Positions 16,055-25,207 of a DNA stretch of 41,771 nt are shown here, one piece after another. The position numbers and the translations under genes were made by a program. The stretch comes from CAZGDV01 sp964524995. Lineage in GTDB: Bacteria; Chloroflexota; Dehalococcoidia; SZUA-161. The DNA is taken from assembly GCA_964524995.1 (NCBI GenBank), contig CAZGDV010000010.1, positions 1-41,771 of the forward strand, read 5' to 3'. The first letter of the stretch is position 1. Each line of letters begins with the position of its first letter. The notes beneath the pieces were generated by a model. That model was not told where the DNA came from. It searched no databases and saw nothing but the letters and a program-made list of their open reading frames with translations.

Positions 16055-17731
16055 ATGGCAGAAAGAATATTCATTGGTGTAGCTTGGCCCTACGCCAACG
16101 GCCCTTTGCATATGGGGCACATCGCGGGGGCCTATCTTCCCGCCGACATCTTCGCTCGCTATCACCGGACCAAGGGCAACAGGGTGCTGATGGTATCCGG
16201 TTCGGACCAGCACGGCACGCCGGTCACCCTGCGGGCCGAGAACGAAGGCACCTCGCCGCAGGAAGTCGTGTCCCGCTACCATCAAGGATTCCTCGAATCA
16301 TGGCGGGAGCTGGGAATCTCATTCGACCTCTTCACCATGACGGGTACCGAGAACCACACCAGTGTAGTCCACGACATCTTCCTCAGCCTTCTGGACAAGG
16401 GCTTCATCTACAAGGACAGGATGCCTCTGCCCTACTGCGCCACGTGCCGCCGCTTCCTGCCTGATCGTTACGTAGAGGGTACATGCCCGAACTGCCAGAG
16501 CCCGAAGGCTCGTGGTGATCAGTGCGACGAGTGCGGCAAGCCGCTCAACCCCGTTGATCTCATAGACATACGATGCGGCCTATGTGAGGGGACACCCGAG
16601 ATCAGAGAATCGGAGCATTTCTTCCTGCGTCTGTCCTCGTTCTCCGACCAGCTGCAGGGTTGGATACAGGAACAGGGACACTGGCGTCAGAACGTGCGCA
16701 ACTTCAGCCTGCGCTACTTGGCCGAAGGGCTGAGGGACCGGGCCATCACCCGCGACATCCAGTGGGGCGTGCCGGTCCCCGTGCCTGGCTTCGATGACAA
16801 GCGCATATACGTATGGTTCGAAGCGGTCATTGGGTACCTGTCGGCATCGAAGGAGTGGGCCCGGAGCAGCGGCGATCCTGAGAGCTGGCGGGATTTTTGG
16901 GAGGGAGACGTCAAGAGCTACTATTTCATCGGCAAGGACAACATCGTATTCCATAGCATCATCTGGCCGGGGATGCTCCTCGGATACGGCGGCCTGAAAC
17001 TTCCCTACGACGTCCCAGCCAACGAGTTCCTGACGCTCGAAGGGAGGCAGCTATCCACGAGCCGTAACTGGGCCGTATGGCTGTACGACTATCTGGAGCG
17101 CTACCCGCCCGACCCGCTGAGGTACCTGCTGTCCGCCAACATGCCGGAGACCAGCGATTCCGATTTCTCGTGGCGGGAGTTCTTCCGTCGCAACAACGAC
17201 GAGCTGGTCGCTACCTACGGAAACCTCGTTCATCGGGTTCTGACACTCTCATACCGCAACTTCGACGGCTGTGTGCCGCCGTTCGGCGATGTGGACGCGG
17301 AATCGAAATCCCTGATCGCCAAGGCTGAGGACACGGTTGATTCCGTCGACAGGCTGCTCGGCGGCTGCCACTTCAGGGAGGCGATGCGTGAGGCGATGGG
17401 GCTGGCCCAGGAAGCCAATCGCTATCTTGACTACAAGGCCCCCTGGAAGACTATCAAGGATGATAGGGACTCCGCTGCGGCTGCCATATCGACGGCTCTC
17501 GTTGTCATATGCTCTCTCAAGACAGTACTGTATCCTTTCCTGCCGTTCAGCTCCGAGAAGCTGCATCAGCTTCTCGGATTCGATGGCAGCGTGTCGGATG
17601 CTGGATGGAAGCTGACAGTCCCACGCTCGGGGCAACTGTTGGCGCACCCTGAGCCTCTTTTCGTCAAGTTGGATGACAGCATAGTCGATCAAGAGAAGGA
17701 GCGTTTGGAGAAGGGCGTCGTTGCATCCTAG
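16055..17731 (+). CDS. metG: Methionyl-tRNA synthetase
   Basis: Charges tRNA-Met. The 558-residue class I synthetase has the HIGH motif as HMGH (19-22), and four CxxC pairs (128/131, 144/147, 157/160, 174/177) that make the two-knuckle zinc domain of the E. coli/archaeal MetG type. The KMSKS loop is strongly altered, reading QLSTS (332-336), followed by RNWAVW; both lysines are missing. The downstream PDPLRYLLSANMPE and the helical anticodon-binding domain are normal. There is no C-terminal EMAP-like tRNA-binding domain. I start at the ATG at 16055, not the TTG just before it. A short-leader promoter precedes it, and a small membrane gene follows on the same strand. Confidence 0.95.
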   Translation: MAERIFIGVAWPYANGPLHMGHIAGAYLPADIFARYHRTKGNRVLMVSGSDQHGTPVTLRAENEGTSPQEVVSRYHQGFLESWRELGISFDLFTMTGTENHTSVVHDIFLSLLDKGFIYKDRMPLPYCATCRRFLPDRYVEGTCPNCQSPKARGDQCDECGKPLNPVDLIDIRCGLCEGTPEIRESEHFFLRLSSFSDQLQGWIQEQGHWRQNVRNFSLRYLAEGLRDRAITRDIQWGVPVPVPGFDDKRIYVWFEAVIGYLSASKEWARSSGDPESWRDFWEGDVKSYYFIGKDNIVFHSIIWPGMLLGYGGLKLPYDVPANEFLTLEGRQLSTSRNWAVWLYDYLERYPPDPLRYLLSANMPETSDSDFSWREFFRRNNDELVATYGNLVHRVLTLSYRNFDGCVPPFGDVDAESKSLIAKAEDTVDSVDRLLGGCHFREAMREAMGLAQEANRYLDYKAPWKTIKDDRDSAAAAISTALVVICSLKTVLYPFLPFSSEKLHQLLGFDGSVSDAGWKLTVPRSGQLLAHPEPLFVKLDDSIVDQEKERLEKGVVAS

Positions 17732-17796
17732 CGGCGGCACGGTTGCCGTCCGCAGGTGGGGAAACGACCTCCGGATGATAATCTGGTGAGGCTGGC

Positions 17797-18084
17797 GTGC
17801 ACGGGTTTGGGAAGTACTCGGGCATTCTCCTTGTGGTGGTGGGAGAAGCGATTGCCGTCCTGGGATTCGCTGCGTACATCTTCATAAACGAGGCAATCGA
17901 CATAGACGTAGCGAGCATGATCGGATACATAAGATGGGTTGTCGATCACGTCAACGACATTGCGAGGTTCCTTGACAAGCTGGACACATACGAGGGGTAC
18001 GCGTTGGGAGCAGGGGTGCTGGGTGCGGTCATGTTGGCCGGTGGCCTGGTTCTGCTTCTGAGACTGCGCACCAGAGAGGATTGA
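17797..18084 (+). CDS. Small two-helix membrane protein, 95 aa
   Basis: I do not recognise a family. The 95 residues contain two membrane spans, about 9-29 (GILLVVVGEAIAVLGFAAYI) and about 67-87 (ALGAGVLGAVMLAGGLVLLL), separated by an acidic helical stretch, and a short positively charged tail. The GTG start at 17797 has GTGAGG five bases upstream. It ends six bases before the RND transporter start, so the two are almost certainly translated together, and it may be a small partner of that pump. It follows metG by 65 bp. Confidence 0.7.
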   Translation: MHGFGKYSGILLVVVGEAIAVLGFAAYIFINEAIDIDVASMIGYIRWVVDHVNDIARFLDKLDTYEGYALGAGVLGAVMLAGGLVLLLRLRTRED

Positions 18085-18090
18085 GGGAGA

Positions 18091-21000
18091 GTGTGGTATC
18101 TAACTAAGCTGGCGCTGAAGAACCGTGCCATCACGATCCTGCTGGCGGTGATGCTGACGGGAGCCTCGATCTGGGCTACCTTCCAGCTCAAGCTCGAGCT
18201 CATCCCCAACATCGAGTTCCCCTACATGAGCGTGTTCACGATCTACCCGGACGCGTCCCCCGACGAGGTCGCCGATGAGGTCACCGCGCCGATCGAGCAG
18301 GTAATCTGGGAAGAGTTGGAAGGCAAGGGCCTGAAGCACGTTTACTCGACCTCGGCGGAGGGGATGTCGATCATCTTCACCGAGTTCGACTACGGAACCG
18401 ACATGGATGCTGCCACGCGATCCGTGGAAGAAGGAATCGAGGATGTCAGCCTTCCACCATCGGTAAGGGCGCTCTCGGAATCCGGGACTGGCGGGTACGC
18501 GAATCCTCGAGTCGTCAAGATCAATATCAGCGAGATGATGCCACTCGTCTATCTGACGCTGAGCGGAGACCTGCCCACAGCCGAGCTGCGCGCTCAGGCC
18601 GAGAATGTAGTCATACCAGCGCTCCAACAGATAGACGGCGTAGAGGCGGTGGAGGTGGAGGGCGGAAGCGCCGAGCATGTACTGATCACTCCCCATGCCG
18701 GTGATATGGCCGACCTCGGCGTCTCGACATACCAGTTGGCGGCTATGTTGTCGGCCTCCCCCCGCTACAGCTCGGTTGAGGGCGTGCGGAACGTGCCTCT
18801 GGGTGGCAATCTGACGATACATGATGTCTCGGATGTGGCCTTCGGCCCGCCTCCGGGCACCGTGATAACCCGCACGGACGGCAGGCCAAGCGTCGACATT
18901 ATAGTATTCAAGACAACGGACGCGAATACGGTCGATGTGGCCAATGACGTTGTCTTCAGGGTTGGTGAGATCGGGCTGAGCCTTGACAACGGAGCCCAAC
19001 TGGGGGTCATTTTCGACCAGTCGGAATACATAGAAGAGAGCATCGGCGAACTGACCCAGATGGCTATCATCGGTGCGGCCCTGGCGATCGTGGTGGTCTT
19101 CCTGTTCCTGATGGCCTTCAGGGCCTCAGTCGTCACTGCGATGTCCATACCTCTGAGCGTTATCATCGGCTTCCTGGTGATGTACTTCTTCGGCATTACG
19201 ATAAACGTCCTCACGCTGAGTGCGATGGCCATTGCCGTGGGCAGGCTGATCGACAACAGCATCGTGGTGGCTGAGGTCATATACCGGCGTCTGCAGCAGG
19301 GGGAGAGCGCGAAGGATGCCGCCATAAATGGAGCCAGGGAGGTGGCGACGCCGATCACCGCCTCTACCCTTGCCACAGTGGCGATCTTCATCCCGCTGGC
19401 CTTCGTGGGCAGCATCGTGGGTGAGTTCTTCAGGCCCTTCGGCCTGACTGTAACCTTTGCCCTGCTCGCCTCCCTCTTCGTGGCCTTAATGATCGTGCCG
19501 GCGTTCGCCAACTACTTCGTAGGACGGAAGACCAGCCAGGTCACGAGAGAACCAAGCCGAAACACCTGGTACCAGCGGCTCTATTTGCCTACGCTACGAT
19601 GGGCCCTGGGCCACAGGGTCATTACGGTCGTTGTGGCTCTGGTACTGTTCTTTGGGAGCCTGCTCCTGGTTCCGGTGATAGGAACGTCCTTCCTGCCCGA
19701 GATGGGAGAGAAGCAGCTCGTAGTGACAGTGGAGATGCCGCCGGGCACCGAACTGGCGGTCACCAGCGACGTTGCGGCTCAAGTCGAGAGCGTGCTCGAT
19801 CAACGTCAGGATGTCATCGAAGGGTACAGCACGACCGTTGGCACGTCGACGTCCCTCTACGGTGCGATGACGACTGCATTCGGCGGAGGCGACCAGTCGG
19901 CGAGTATCTATGTGTATCTCAATGATGACGCCGATCTGGAGGCTGAGAGGGACTGGCTGGAGGCGGAACTGGAGGGACTGTCACAGTACGGTGACATCAC
20001 CGTTGAGACGGGCGAGGCCTCGAATGCGAGCCAAATGGGGGCGGCCGGGCTGGACATAGTGATCCAGGGTGAGGACAACGAGAAGCTGGAAAGCGCCACA
20101 GCGAGGCTTGTCGAGCGTCTGCAGGGGATAGAAGGACTCATCGAGCTGGAGAGCGAGGTGTCGAGAACTGTCCCCACGCTGGTCATAAAGCAGGATATGG
20201 CCAAGGCCGCACAGCTGGGCCTTACAGAAGAACAGATGCAGCAGCTGTACCAGGAGATATTCCTCTTGAAGGCCGGGGGAGCCATTCCCGGTGTGTCAGT
20301 GAGCATCAACGGGGCCGAGTATGGCATCTTTCTCAAGGGAGTGGCCAAGGAACTCTACACCCTGGAGGACCCTGAGGCGTCCGCGAGGAGGCTCAGCGTC
20401 GGGTGGCCGCAGACTTATAAGCTCCCCGATGTCGCCGAGGTTGCGCTCCTTCAGAGGCCGACTCACATCAGCCATACAGACCTCATGAAGTCAGCCAGTC
20501 TGGATGGGGAGATCACGGCCAGGGATGTGGGTGCGGTGAACCGCGCGATCCAGGAGGAGATCGATGCCCTCCTCGAAGAGCCCGGCATGGAGGGCGTGGA
20601 AATCAAGCTGGGTGGGGTGGCGGAGGAGATGAACGAACTGTTCACGACAATGGGCATTGCCATAGTCGTAGCGATACTGATTGCCTACGCCATTATAGCC
20701 GTGACGATGCGATCGATCCTCAACTCGCTGCTGATCATGGTGAGTCTGCCGCTGGCCTCGATAGGAGCCTTCTTGGGGCTCCTCGTCTCCGGTAACACCC
20801 TCGGCATGTCCGGCATGATGGGAATGCTGATGCTCGTGGGCATAGTGCTCACCAACGCCATAGTGCTCGTCGACTTGGTCAACAGGCTGCGGAAGGAAGG
20901 GATGAATACATATGATGCGCTGATCGAGGGCGGGAGAGTGCGCCTGAGGCCCATCCTCATGACGGCTATTACCACCATGATTGCCATGGTCCCGCTGGCA

Positions 21001-21165
21001 CTGGGCCTCAGTGAGGGTACCCTGATCGCGGCAGAGCTGGCGGTTGTGGTTATCGGCGGCCTGTTCACGTCTACGCTCTTGACTCTTGTTGTCATTCCTG
21101 TAATCTATAGCCTGGTAGATAGCCTCATGCAGAGGATCAGGGGCAGTAGGCAGGCAGTCAGTTAG
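18091..21165 (+). CDS. RND-family efflux transporter (AcrB/SwrC-like permease)
   Basis: A 1,024-residue export pump driven by an ion gradient, with the usual RND layout: helix 1 (about 12-32), a large outer domain, helices 2-6, a second large outer domain, and helices 8-12. The N-terminal YLTKLALKNRAITILLAV start is typical of the AcrB/HAE branch. In helix 4 the proton-relay pair is VGRLIDNSIVV, one Asp and an Asn, where AcrB has two Asp. In helix 10 the AcrB Lys is replaced in GIVLTNAIVLVD. This pattern is like the SwrC/YerP-type pumps of Gram-positives. No periplasmic adaptor or outer-membrane channel gene is adjacent, which fits a single-membrane cell. Substrates are unknown. GTG start after GAGGGA. 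Confidence 0.92.
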   Translation: MWYLTKLALKNRAITILLAVMLTGASIWATFQLKLELIPNIEFPYMSVFTIYPDASPDEVADEVTAPIEQVIWEELEGKGLKHVYSTSAEGMSIIFTEFDYGTDMDAATRSVEEGIEDVSLPPSVRALSESGTGGYANPRVVKINISEMMPLVYLTLSGDLPTAELRAQAENVVIPALQQIDGVEAVEVEGGSAEHVLITPHAGDMADLGVSTYQLAAMLSASPRYSSVEGVRNVPLGGNLTIHDVSDVAFGPPPGTVITRTDGRPSVDIIVFKTTDANTVDVANDVVFRVGEIGLSLDNGAQLGVIFDQSEYIEESIGELTQMAIIGAALAIVVVFLFLMAFRASVVTAMSIPLSVIIGFLVMYFFGITINVLTLSAMAIAVGRLIDNSIVVAEVIYRRLQQGESAKDAAINGAREVATPITASTLATVAIFIPLAFVGSIVGEFFRPFGLTVTFALLASLFVALMIVPAFANYFVGRKTSQVTREPSRNTWYQRLYLPTLRWALGHRVITVVVALVLFFGSLLLVPVIGTSFLPEMGEKQLVVTVEMPPGTELAVTSDVAAQVESVLDQRQDVIEGYSTTVGTSTSLYGAMTTAFGGGDQSASIYVYLNDDADLEAERDWLEAELEGLSQYGDITVETGEASNASQMGAAGLDIVIQGEDNEKLESATARLVERLQGIEGLIELESEVSRTVPTLVIKQDMAKAAQLGLTEEQMQQLYQEIFLLKAGGAIPGVSVSINGAEYGIFLKGVAKELYTLEDPEASARRLSVGWPQTYKLPDVAEVALLQRPTHISHTDLMKSASLDGEITARDVGAVNRAIQEEIDALLEEPGMEGVEIKLGGVAEEMNELFTTMGIAIVVAILIAYAIIAVTMRSILNSLLIMVSLPLASIGAFLGLLVSGNTLGMSGMMGMLMLVGIVLTNAIVLVDLVNRLRKEGMNTYDALIEGGRVRLRPILMTAITTMIAMVPLALGLSEGTLIAAELAVVVIGGLFTSTLLTLVVIPVIYSLVDSLMQRIRGSRQAVS

Positions 21166-21185
21166 TCAAGAAGGGAGGGCCGTTC

Positions 21186-22157
21186 TTGAACAACTCGCTC
21201 TTTGCGCCCGTGGCGAATGAGATCGCTCTGGTGGAGCAAACGTTGCGGGAGTCGGCCGATGTCGAGCACCCGTGGCTCTCCGAGATACTTGATCACATAG
21301 TCAGCGGAGGCGGCAAGCGCCTGCGACCGGCCCTTACCCTCCTAGGCGGCAAGTTTCACAACTACAACCTCGACCTGCTCGTCCCGATGGCGTCGGGGGT
21401 CGAGCTCCTCCACACAGCGACGCTGGTCCACGATGACACCATCGACAACGCGGCGAAACGTCGAGGCAGGCCGACGGCCTCCAAGCTGTGGGGCGGCGGC
21501 ATCGCGATCCTGGCCGGCGACTTCCTGTTTGCAAGGTCCGCCGAGTTTGTGGCACGCACCTGCAACCTGAGAGTGATCAGGCTGTTCGCCCGCACGCTGA
21601 TGGAGCTGTGCAGCGGCGAGCTGGAGCAGAGCTTCAGCAGCTTCAACCGGAGCCAGACCCGAGAAAGCTACTTCGACAGGATATCCAAGAAGACCGCGTC
21701 CCTCTTCGCCACCGCCACCGAGTCGGCGGGCATACTCAGCGACGCCCCGGAGCGAGACGTCCAGGCACTCAGGTCTTATGGCTCCAACCTCGGAATGGCG
21801 TTCCAGGTTGCCGACGACATCCTCGACTACACGGCTGATGAAGAGAGACTTGGCAAGCCTGTAGCCAGCGACCTGATACAGGGCACGTTGACCCTGCCGG
21901 CGATTGTGCTGGGCGAGAAGTATCCGAACGACAACCCGGTTGCCGGGGTCTTCGACAAGCGCGACGGGGAACTCAGGCAGCAGGCACTACGCCGCACGAT
22001 CGAAATCGTCAACAACTCTGATGTCCTGCCGGAATGCTATCGCATCGCACAGGGTTTCGCCGACAGGGCGCGCGATGCTGTTGCTGACTTCCCCGATAAT
22101 CCTCCCAGGCGTGCGCTCGTGGACATCGCGCAGCACTCGGTAGTTCGTCACAGGTAG
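21186..22157 (+). CDS. trans-Polyprenyl diphosphate synthase
   Basis: Elongates allylic diphosphates with isopentenyl diphosphate to a long prenyl chain, typically the menaquinone or ubiquinone tail. The 323-residue protein has GGGKRLRP (41-48), the first aspartate-rich motif DDTID (83-87) followed by RRGRPTASKLWG, and the second motif DDILD (about 214-218). The family is clear, but chain length cannot be read reliably. The TTG start at 21186 is supported by GGGAGGG six to seven bases upstream and lies 20 bp after the RND transporter stop. A quinone tail would suit the complex I operon in this window. It is convergent with recO. Confidence 0.92.
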   Translation: MNNSLFAPVANEIALVEQTLRESADVEHPWLSEILDHIVSGGGKRLRPALTLLGGKFHNYNLDLLVPMASGVELLHTATLVHDDTIDNAAKRRGRPTASKLWGGGIAILAGDFLFARSAEFVARTCNLRVIRLFARTLMELCSGELEQSFSSFNRSQTRESYFDRISKKTASLFATATESAGILSDAPERDVQALRSYGSNLGMAFQVADDILDYTADEERLGKPVASDLIQGTLTLPAIVLGEKYPNDNPVAGVFDKRDGELRQQALRRTIEIVNNSDVLPECYRIAQGFADRARDAVADFPDNPPRRALVDIAQHSVVRHR

Positions 22158-22178
22158 CCGGCTGCCCCAGTCGCGAAG

Positions 22179-22949
22179 CTACGTCAGACCCTCCCCCTGG
22201 CTCCGCAGCCGATCAAGGAATGCCGTTGAGCGGACCTGACGCTCCAGAAGATAGTTGATGTAGTGCCTGAGTACCGTCTCCACCTCATCGGCAAGCCCCG
22301 GACCCACGCGCAGCCGCCTGACCGAGACGTCGTCTCCATCCGCAAGAAACCGCATCACTTTCAAGGCGTCCACGGAGATACGACGTACCGAGGGCCTGGA
22401 CTGCCCGCACTCGCCGCAGATGACTCCGCCTTCGGCGGCGCTGAACACATGCTCGCCCGGCTGCAACTTAGTTCTGCACTCGAGGCACTCGTGGAGCTCC
22501 GGTTGATACCCCAGATGACGCAGCAGCCTCAGCTCGAAGTAGCGCAGTGCCAGCTCTGAGCGCCCTTCGCACATCCAGCAGAGCACCCTGTCCAGCTCCT
22601 CGTACACCCGCTGGTTCTCGATTTGTTCGCCGGTGAACTGGTCCACCAGCTCCGCCAGATAGAGAGCACAGCTCGTGCGCCAGAGGTTACTCCTGAGAGC
22701 GAGGTATGTCTCCTTGGACTGGGCCTGAGTGATTATGTCAAGATTGTGGCCCTGTGCCAAGACGAAAAGGCACCGGGTGAGGGGCTCGAGGTGTCCGCCA
22801 AGCTTGCTGCGCGGCCTTCTGACGCCCTTGGCGACTGCCCGGATCTTGCCGTAGTAGGGGGTGTAGATGGTGACTATGCTGTCCGCTTCGCCCAGAGGGG
22901 TACGCTTGAGGACGATCCCCTCTGTCTTGTAGACTCGCGGCTTGGCCAT
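22179..22949 (-). CDS. recO: DNA repair protein RecO
   Basis: RecO works with RecR to load RecA onto SSB-coated single-stranded DNA. The 256-residue protein has the N-terminal OB fold with YKTEGIVLKRTPLGEADSIVTIYT and GKIRAVAKGVRRPRSKLGG, a central helical domain, and a zinc finger with cysteines at about 155, 158, 178 and 181. The ATG at 22949 lies five bases after the stop of the radical SAM gene, so the two are translationally coupled. It is the last gene of the dnaX-ybaB-recR-radical SAM-recO operon, which puts RecR and RecO in one transcript. Confidence 0.95.
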   Translation of the reverse strand: MAKPRVYKTEGIVLKRTPLGEADSIVTIYTPYYGKIRAVAKGVRRPRSKLGGHLEPLTRCLFVLAQGHNLDIITQAQSKETYLALRSNLWRTSCALYLAELVDQFTGEQIENQRVYEELDRVLCWMCEGRSELALRYFELRLLRHLGYQPELHECLECRTKLQPGEHVFSAAEGGVICGECGQSRPSVRRISVDALKVMRFLADGDDVSVRRLRVGPGLADEVETVLRHYINYLLERQVRSTAFLDRLRSQGEGLT

Positions 22950-22954
22950 CGCGA

Positions 22955-24466
22955 TCAGGTAACCGGCTCGGCTTGTCCTGGGGACTTCGCCACGGCCTCC
23001 AACTCAGCGGTTGACTCGCCCTTTCCATCGTAGAGAGCTGCCCTGTGGATGCTGTTCATGGAACAGAACGGAATGAGCCGGGGCTTGGAGTCCTCGCCGA
23101 TAACCCCGAAGTGAAGAGCGCAGTTCTGGACTCGATCCAGGTCGAAGTTGTAGGGGTCCATGAAGTGCATGATGCCTATTGTAAGGAACTGGTTCGGCAG
23201 CCACTCCGTGAGCGCCGACTTTATCGACCGCGAGCCCTTGGTGAACAACATGATCGGCAGCAGCTTGAAGAAGAGCTTAGGACTCACATACCTGAGGAGG
23301 CAGGAGAGCAGCGTCAGCATGATCCTGGGCCTCGAGTAGCCGCGATCGAATGCCTCCTGCATGCGATCGTGAAACTCCTCGTTCCGTATGTAGCGGGGTA
23401 GCGGAACCAACCTGCCGTTGTTGCACCTGAGCACGGTTATCAGCCCGCAGTGGGGATGGACGCAGAAGTCCTGGTGCATGCCGCCCTTCGTCATGATCCT
23501 GGCCATGGTCTGGTTCATCGGGAGCGTGAAGAAGTCACTCTTCTTCAGTTCGCCGCCGGTCTGTTCCTCCGCCAGTCTCATCACATCCGAGTTCGTGATC
23601 CGCATCTCCTTCAACTGGCCCTTATCGATCCTCCCCGAGAAGCTCACAGGCTGGAAGACAATGAACTTCACGACGTCCTGGTTGTCGGCGGCATACCTGA
23701 TGATATCGCCAACCTGATCGTCGCTGACGCCCTTGGCTACTGTCGGTATGAGCGCGATCTTCTGGTAACCTATCTTACGTGCGGTCTCGATCACCTTCTG
23801 CTTGAGCGGCCAGAGGTCCCTGCCCCTCGCCTTGATGTACGGGGCCGGGGTGACCCCGTCGAACTGGAGATACAGCCATGCCCCGGAGTCGCGCAACTTC
23901 TTGAAGTAGTCGATGTCCTCGGCCAGTCTGAGCCCGTTGCTCATGATGAGGATGTAGTCGAAGCCGAGGTCCCTCTCCATCTGGATTATCTCGAACAGGT
24001 CGTCCCTCAGCGTGGCCTCACCACCGCTGTTCCCGACGCCCCTCACTCTGAGCGGCTGGTTGTTACGTTGGGTGTACTCGAGGATGTCTCGAATCTGCTC
24101 TTTGGTCAGATCGTCGTGCCCGTTCCGGCTCCCCGCATTCGCATAGCATATCGGGCATTTCAGGTTGCAGCGCTGGGTGATCTCGATGATAGTCAGGATC
24201 GTATGGGTCTGGTGGTTGGCGCACAGCCCGCAGTCCATCGGGCAACCCAGTTTGGGAAGCCTCGTCTCCTGCAGGCCGGTCCCATGGTCCCTGAACCTCT
24301 CTGCCCTGACGTATTCCTCGTAGTCACTCCAGTAGATGTCCTCGAATTCGCCGTGCTCAGGGCAGGTCTTCTTCATGATGACCTGGCCATCGCACTCCCA
24401 CAGCTCGGCATCGAGGACACGGAGGCCCTCCGGACATAGAGACCTGGTTCTCTTCAGGAACTGCAT
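22955..24466 (-). CDS. Radical SAM protein resembling tetraether lipid synthase (Tes/MJ0619 type)
   Basis: A 503-residue radical SAM enzyme. The N-terminal region carries cysteines at 11 and 35 with the Tes-like KTCPEHGEFEDIYWSD segment, then a CPMDCGLCANH cluster (75-85), then the canonical CNLKCPIC (100-107) that binds the catalytic Fe-S cluster, followed by YANAG and the SAM-site GNSGGEATLRDD. Further cysteines near residues 330-370 could bind another cluster. This layout matches the MJ0619/Tes family, whose archaeal member joins two lipid tails into tetraethers. Bacterial relatives exist and may join other tails; the substrate here is unknown. I start at the ATG at 24466, which has GAGGTGGG upstream. 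It lies between recR and recO in one operon. Confidence 0.8.
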   Translation of the reverse strand: MQFLKRTRSLCPEGLRVLDAELWECDGQVIMKKTCPEHGEFEDIYWSDYEEYVRAERFRDHGTGLQETRLPKLGCPMDCGLCANHQTHTILTIIEITQRCNLKCPICYANAGSRNGHDDLTKEQIRDILEYTQRNNQPLRVRGVGNSGGEATLRDDLFEIIQMERDLGFDYILIMSNGLRLAEDIDYFKKLRDSGAWLYLQFDGVTPAPYIKARGRDLWPLKQKVIETARKIGYQKIALIPTVAKGVSDDQVGDIIRYAADNQDVVKFIVFQPVSFSGRIDKGQLKEMRITNSDVMRLAEEQTGGELKKSDFFTLPMNQTMARIMTKGGMHQDFCVHPHCGLITVLRCNNGRLVPLPRYIRNEEFHDRMQEAFDRGYSRPRIMLTLLSCLLRYVSPKLFFKLLPIMLFTKGSRSIKSALTEWLPNQFLTIGIMHFMDPYNFDLDRVQNCALHFGVIGEDSKPRLIPFCSMNSIHRAALYDGKGESTAELEAVAKSPGQAEPVT

Positions 24467-24503
24467 GCTGCATCCCACCTCGACTTCGTTTCGCAATCAT
24501 CAC

Positions 24504-24528
24504 CGTGGCCTGTTATCCAAAGGCCACG
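24504..24528. promoter_or_regulatory. Hairpin between recR and the radical SAM gene
   Basis: A 7-bp perfect stem CGTGGCC / GGCCACG with an 11-base loop, directly after the recR stop (leftward) and before the ribosome binding site of the radical SAM gene. There is no U-tract. It could lower read-through or mark an RNA-processing site inside the operon. Confidence 0.4.
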
Positions 24529-24531
24529 TCC

Positions 24532-25149
24532 TCACATGGTCTGCCTGCGCTCCAGCGCGTGCGTCAGCGTCACCTCGTCTGCGTACTCCAGGTCACTGCC
24601 CATGGGCAACCCACGGGCCAACCTCGTTATTATCATATCCAGCGGTGAGATCAGCCTCTGCAGGTACATCGCTGTAGCCTCACCCTCCAGATTGGGGTTC
24701 GTCGCCAGGATGACCTCGCGGACCTCGCCGTTCTCCAGTCTGGAGAGTAGCTCTCGTATCTTCAGGTCGTCAGGGCCGATACCGTCCATCGGAGACAGGA
24801 CCCCGTGCAGCACGTGGTACAGGCCCCTGTACTGACCGGTCCTCTCGAGCGCCAGTATGTCCAGCGGCTCCTTAACGACGCAGATGATGGATCGATCTCG
24901 GACATCGCTGCTGCAGATGGCACATGGATCGGAATCGCTGACGTTCTGGCAGGTGGAGCAGAGGACGGTTCTCTCCTTGACGGAGACTATGGCATCGGCA
25001 AGGTCCCGGGCCTCACCCTCAGGCGCACGCAGCAGGTAATACGCCAGCCGTGCGGCCGTCTTCGGCCCGATTCCGGGAAGCTTGCCCAACTGTTCGATCA
25101 GCCTGACTATCGGCTCTGCCGCCGAGATCACACCGTCTTTCAAAGTCAC
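24532..25149 (-). CDS. recR: Recombination mediator RecR
   Basis: Forms a DNA-clamping ring and works with RecO in RecA loading during gap repair. The 205-residue protein has the helix-hairpin-helix LPGIGPKTAARLAYYLL (24-40), a four-cysteine zinc finger (64, 67, 76, 79) and a Toprim domain with VVKEPLDILALE. The GTG at 25149 is used for length agreement with the family (about 200 residues); its ribosome binding site is weak. It follows ybaB by 58 bp in the classical dnaX-ybaB-recR order found in many bacteria. Confidence 0.96.
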   Translation of the reverse strand: MTLKDGVISAAEPIVRLIEQLGKLPGIGPKTAARLAYYLLRAPEGEARDLADAIVSVKERTVLCSTCQNVSDSDPCAICSSDVRDRSIICVVKEPLDILALERTGQYRGLYHVLHGVLSPMDGIGPDDLKIRELLSRLENGEVREVILATNPNLEGEATAMYLQRLISPLDMIITRLARGLPMGSDLEYADEVTLTHALERRQTM

Positions 25150-25207
25150 AGACCTTTGACGCGAGCTAGATTAGAGCTGGACCTGCGCGCCGATGCTACA
25201 ACCCTTA

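Noticed and set aside
23450..24439. 329-codon rightward open frame opposite the radical SAM gene
   Set aside because: No recognisable domain, and the opposite strand has clear catalytic motifs.
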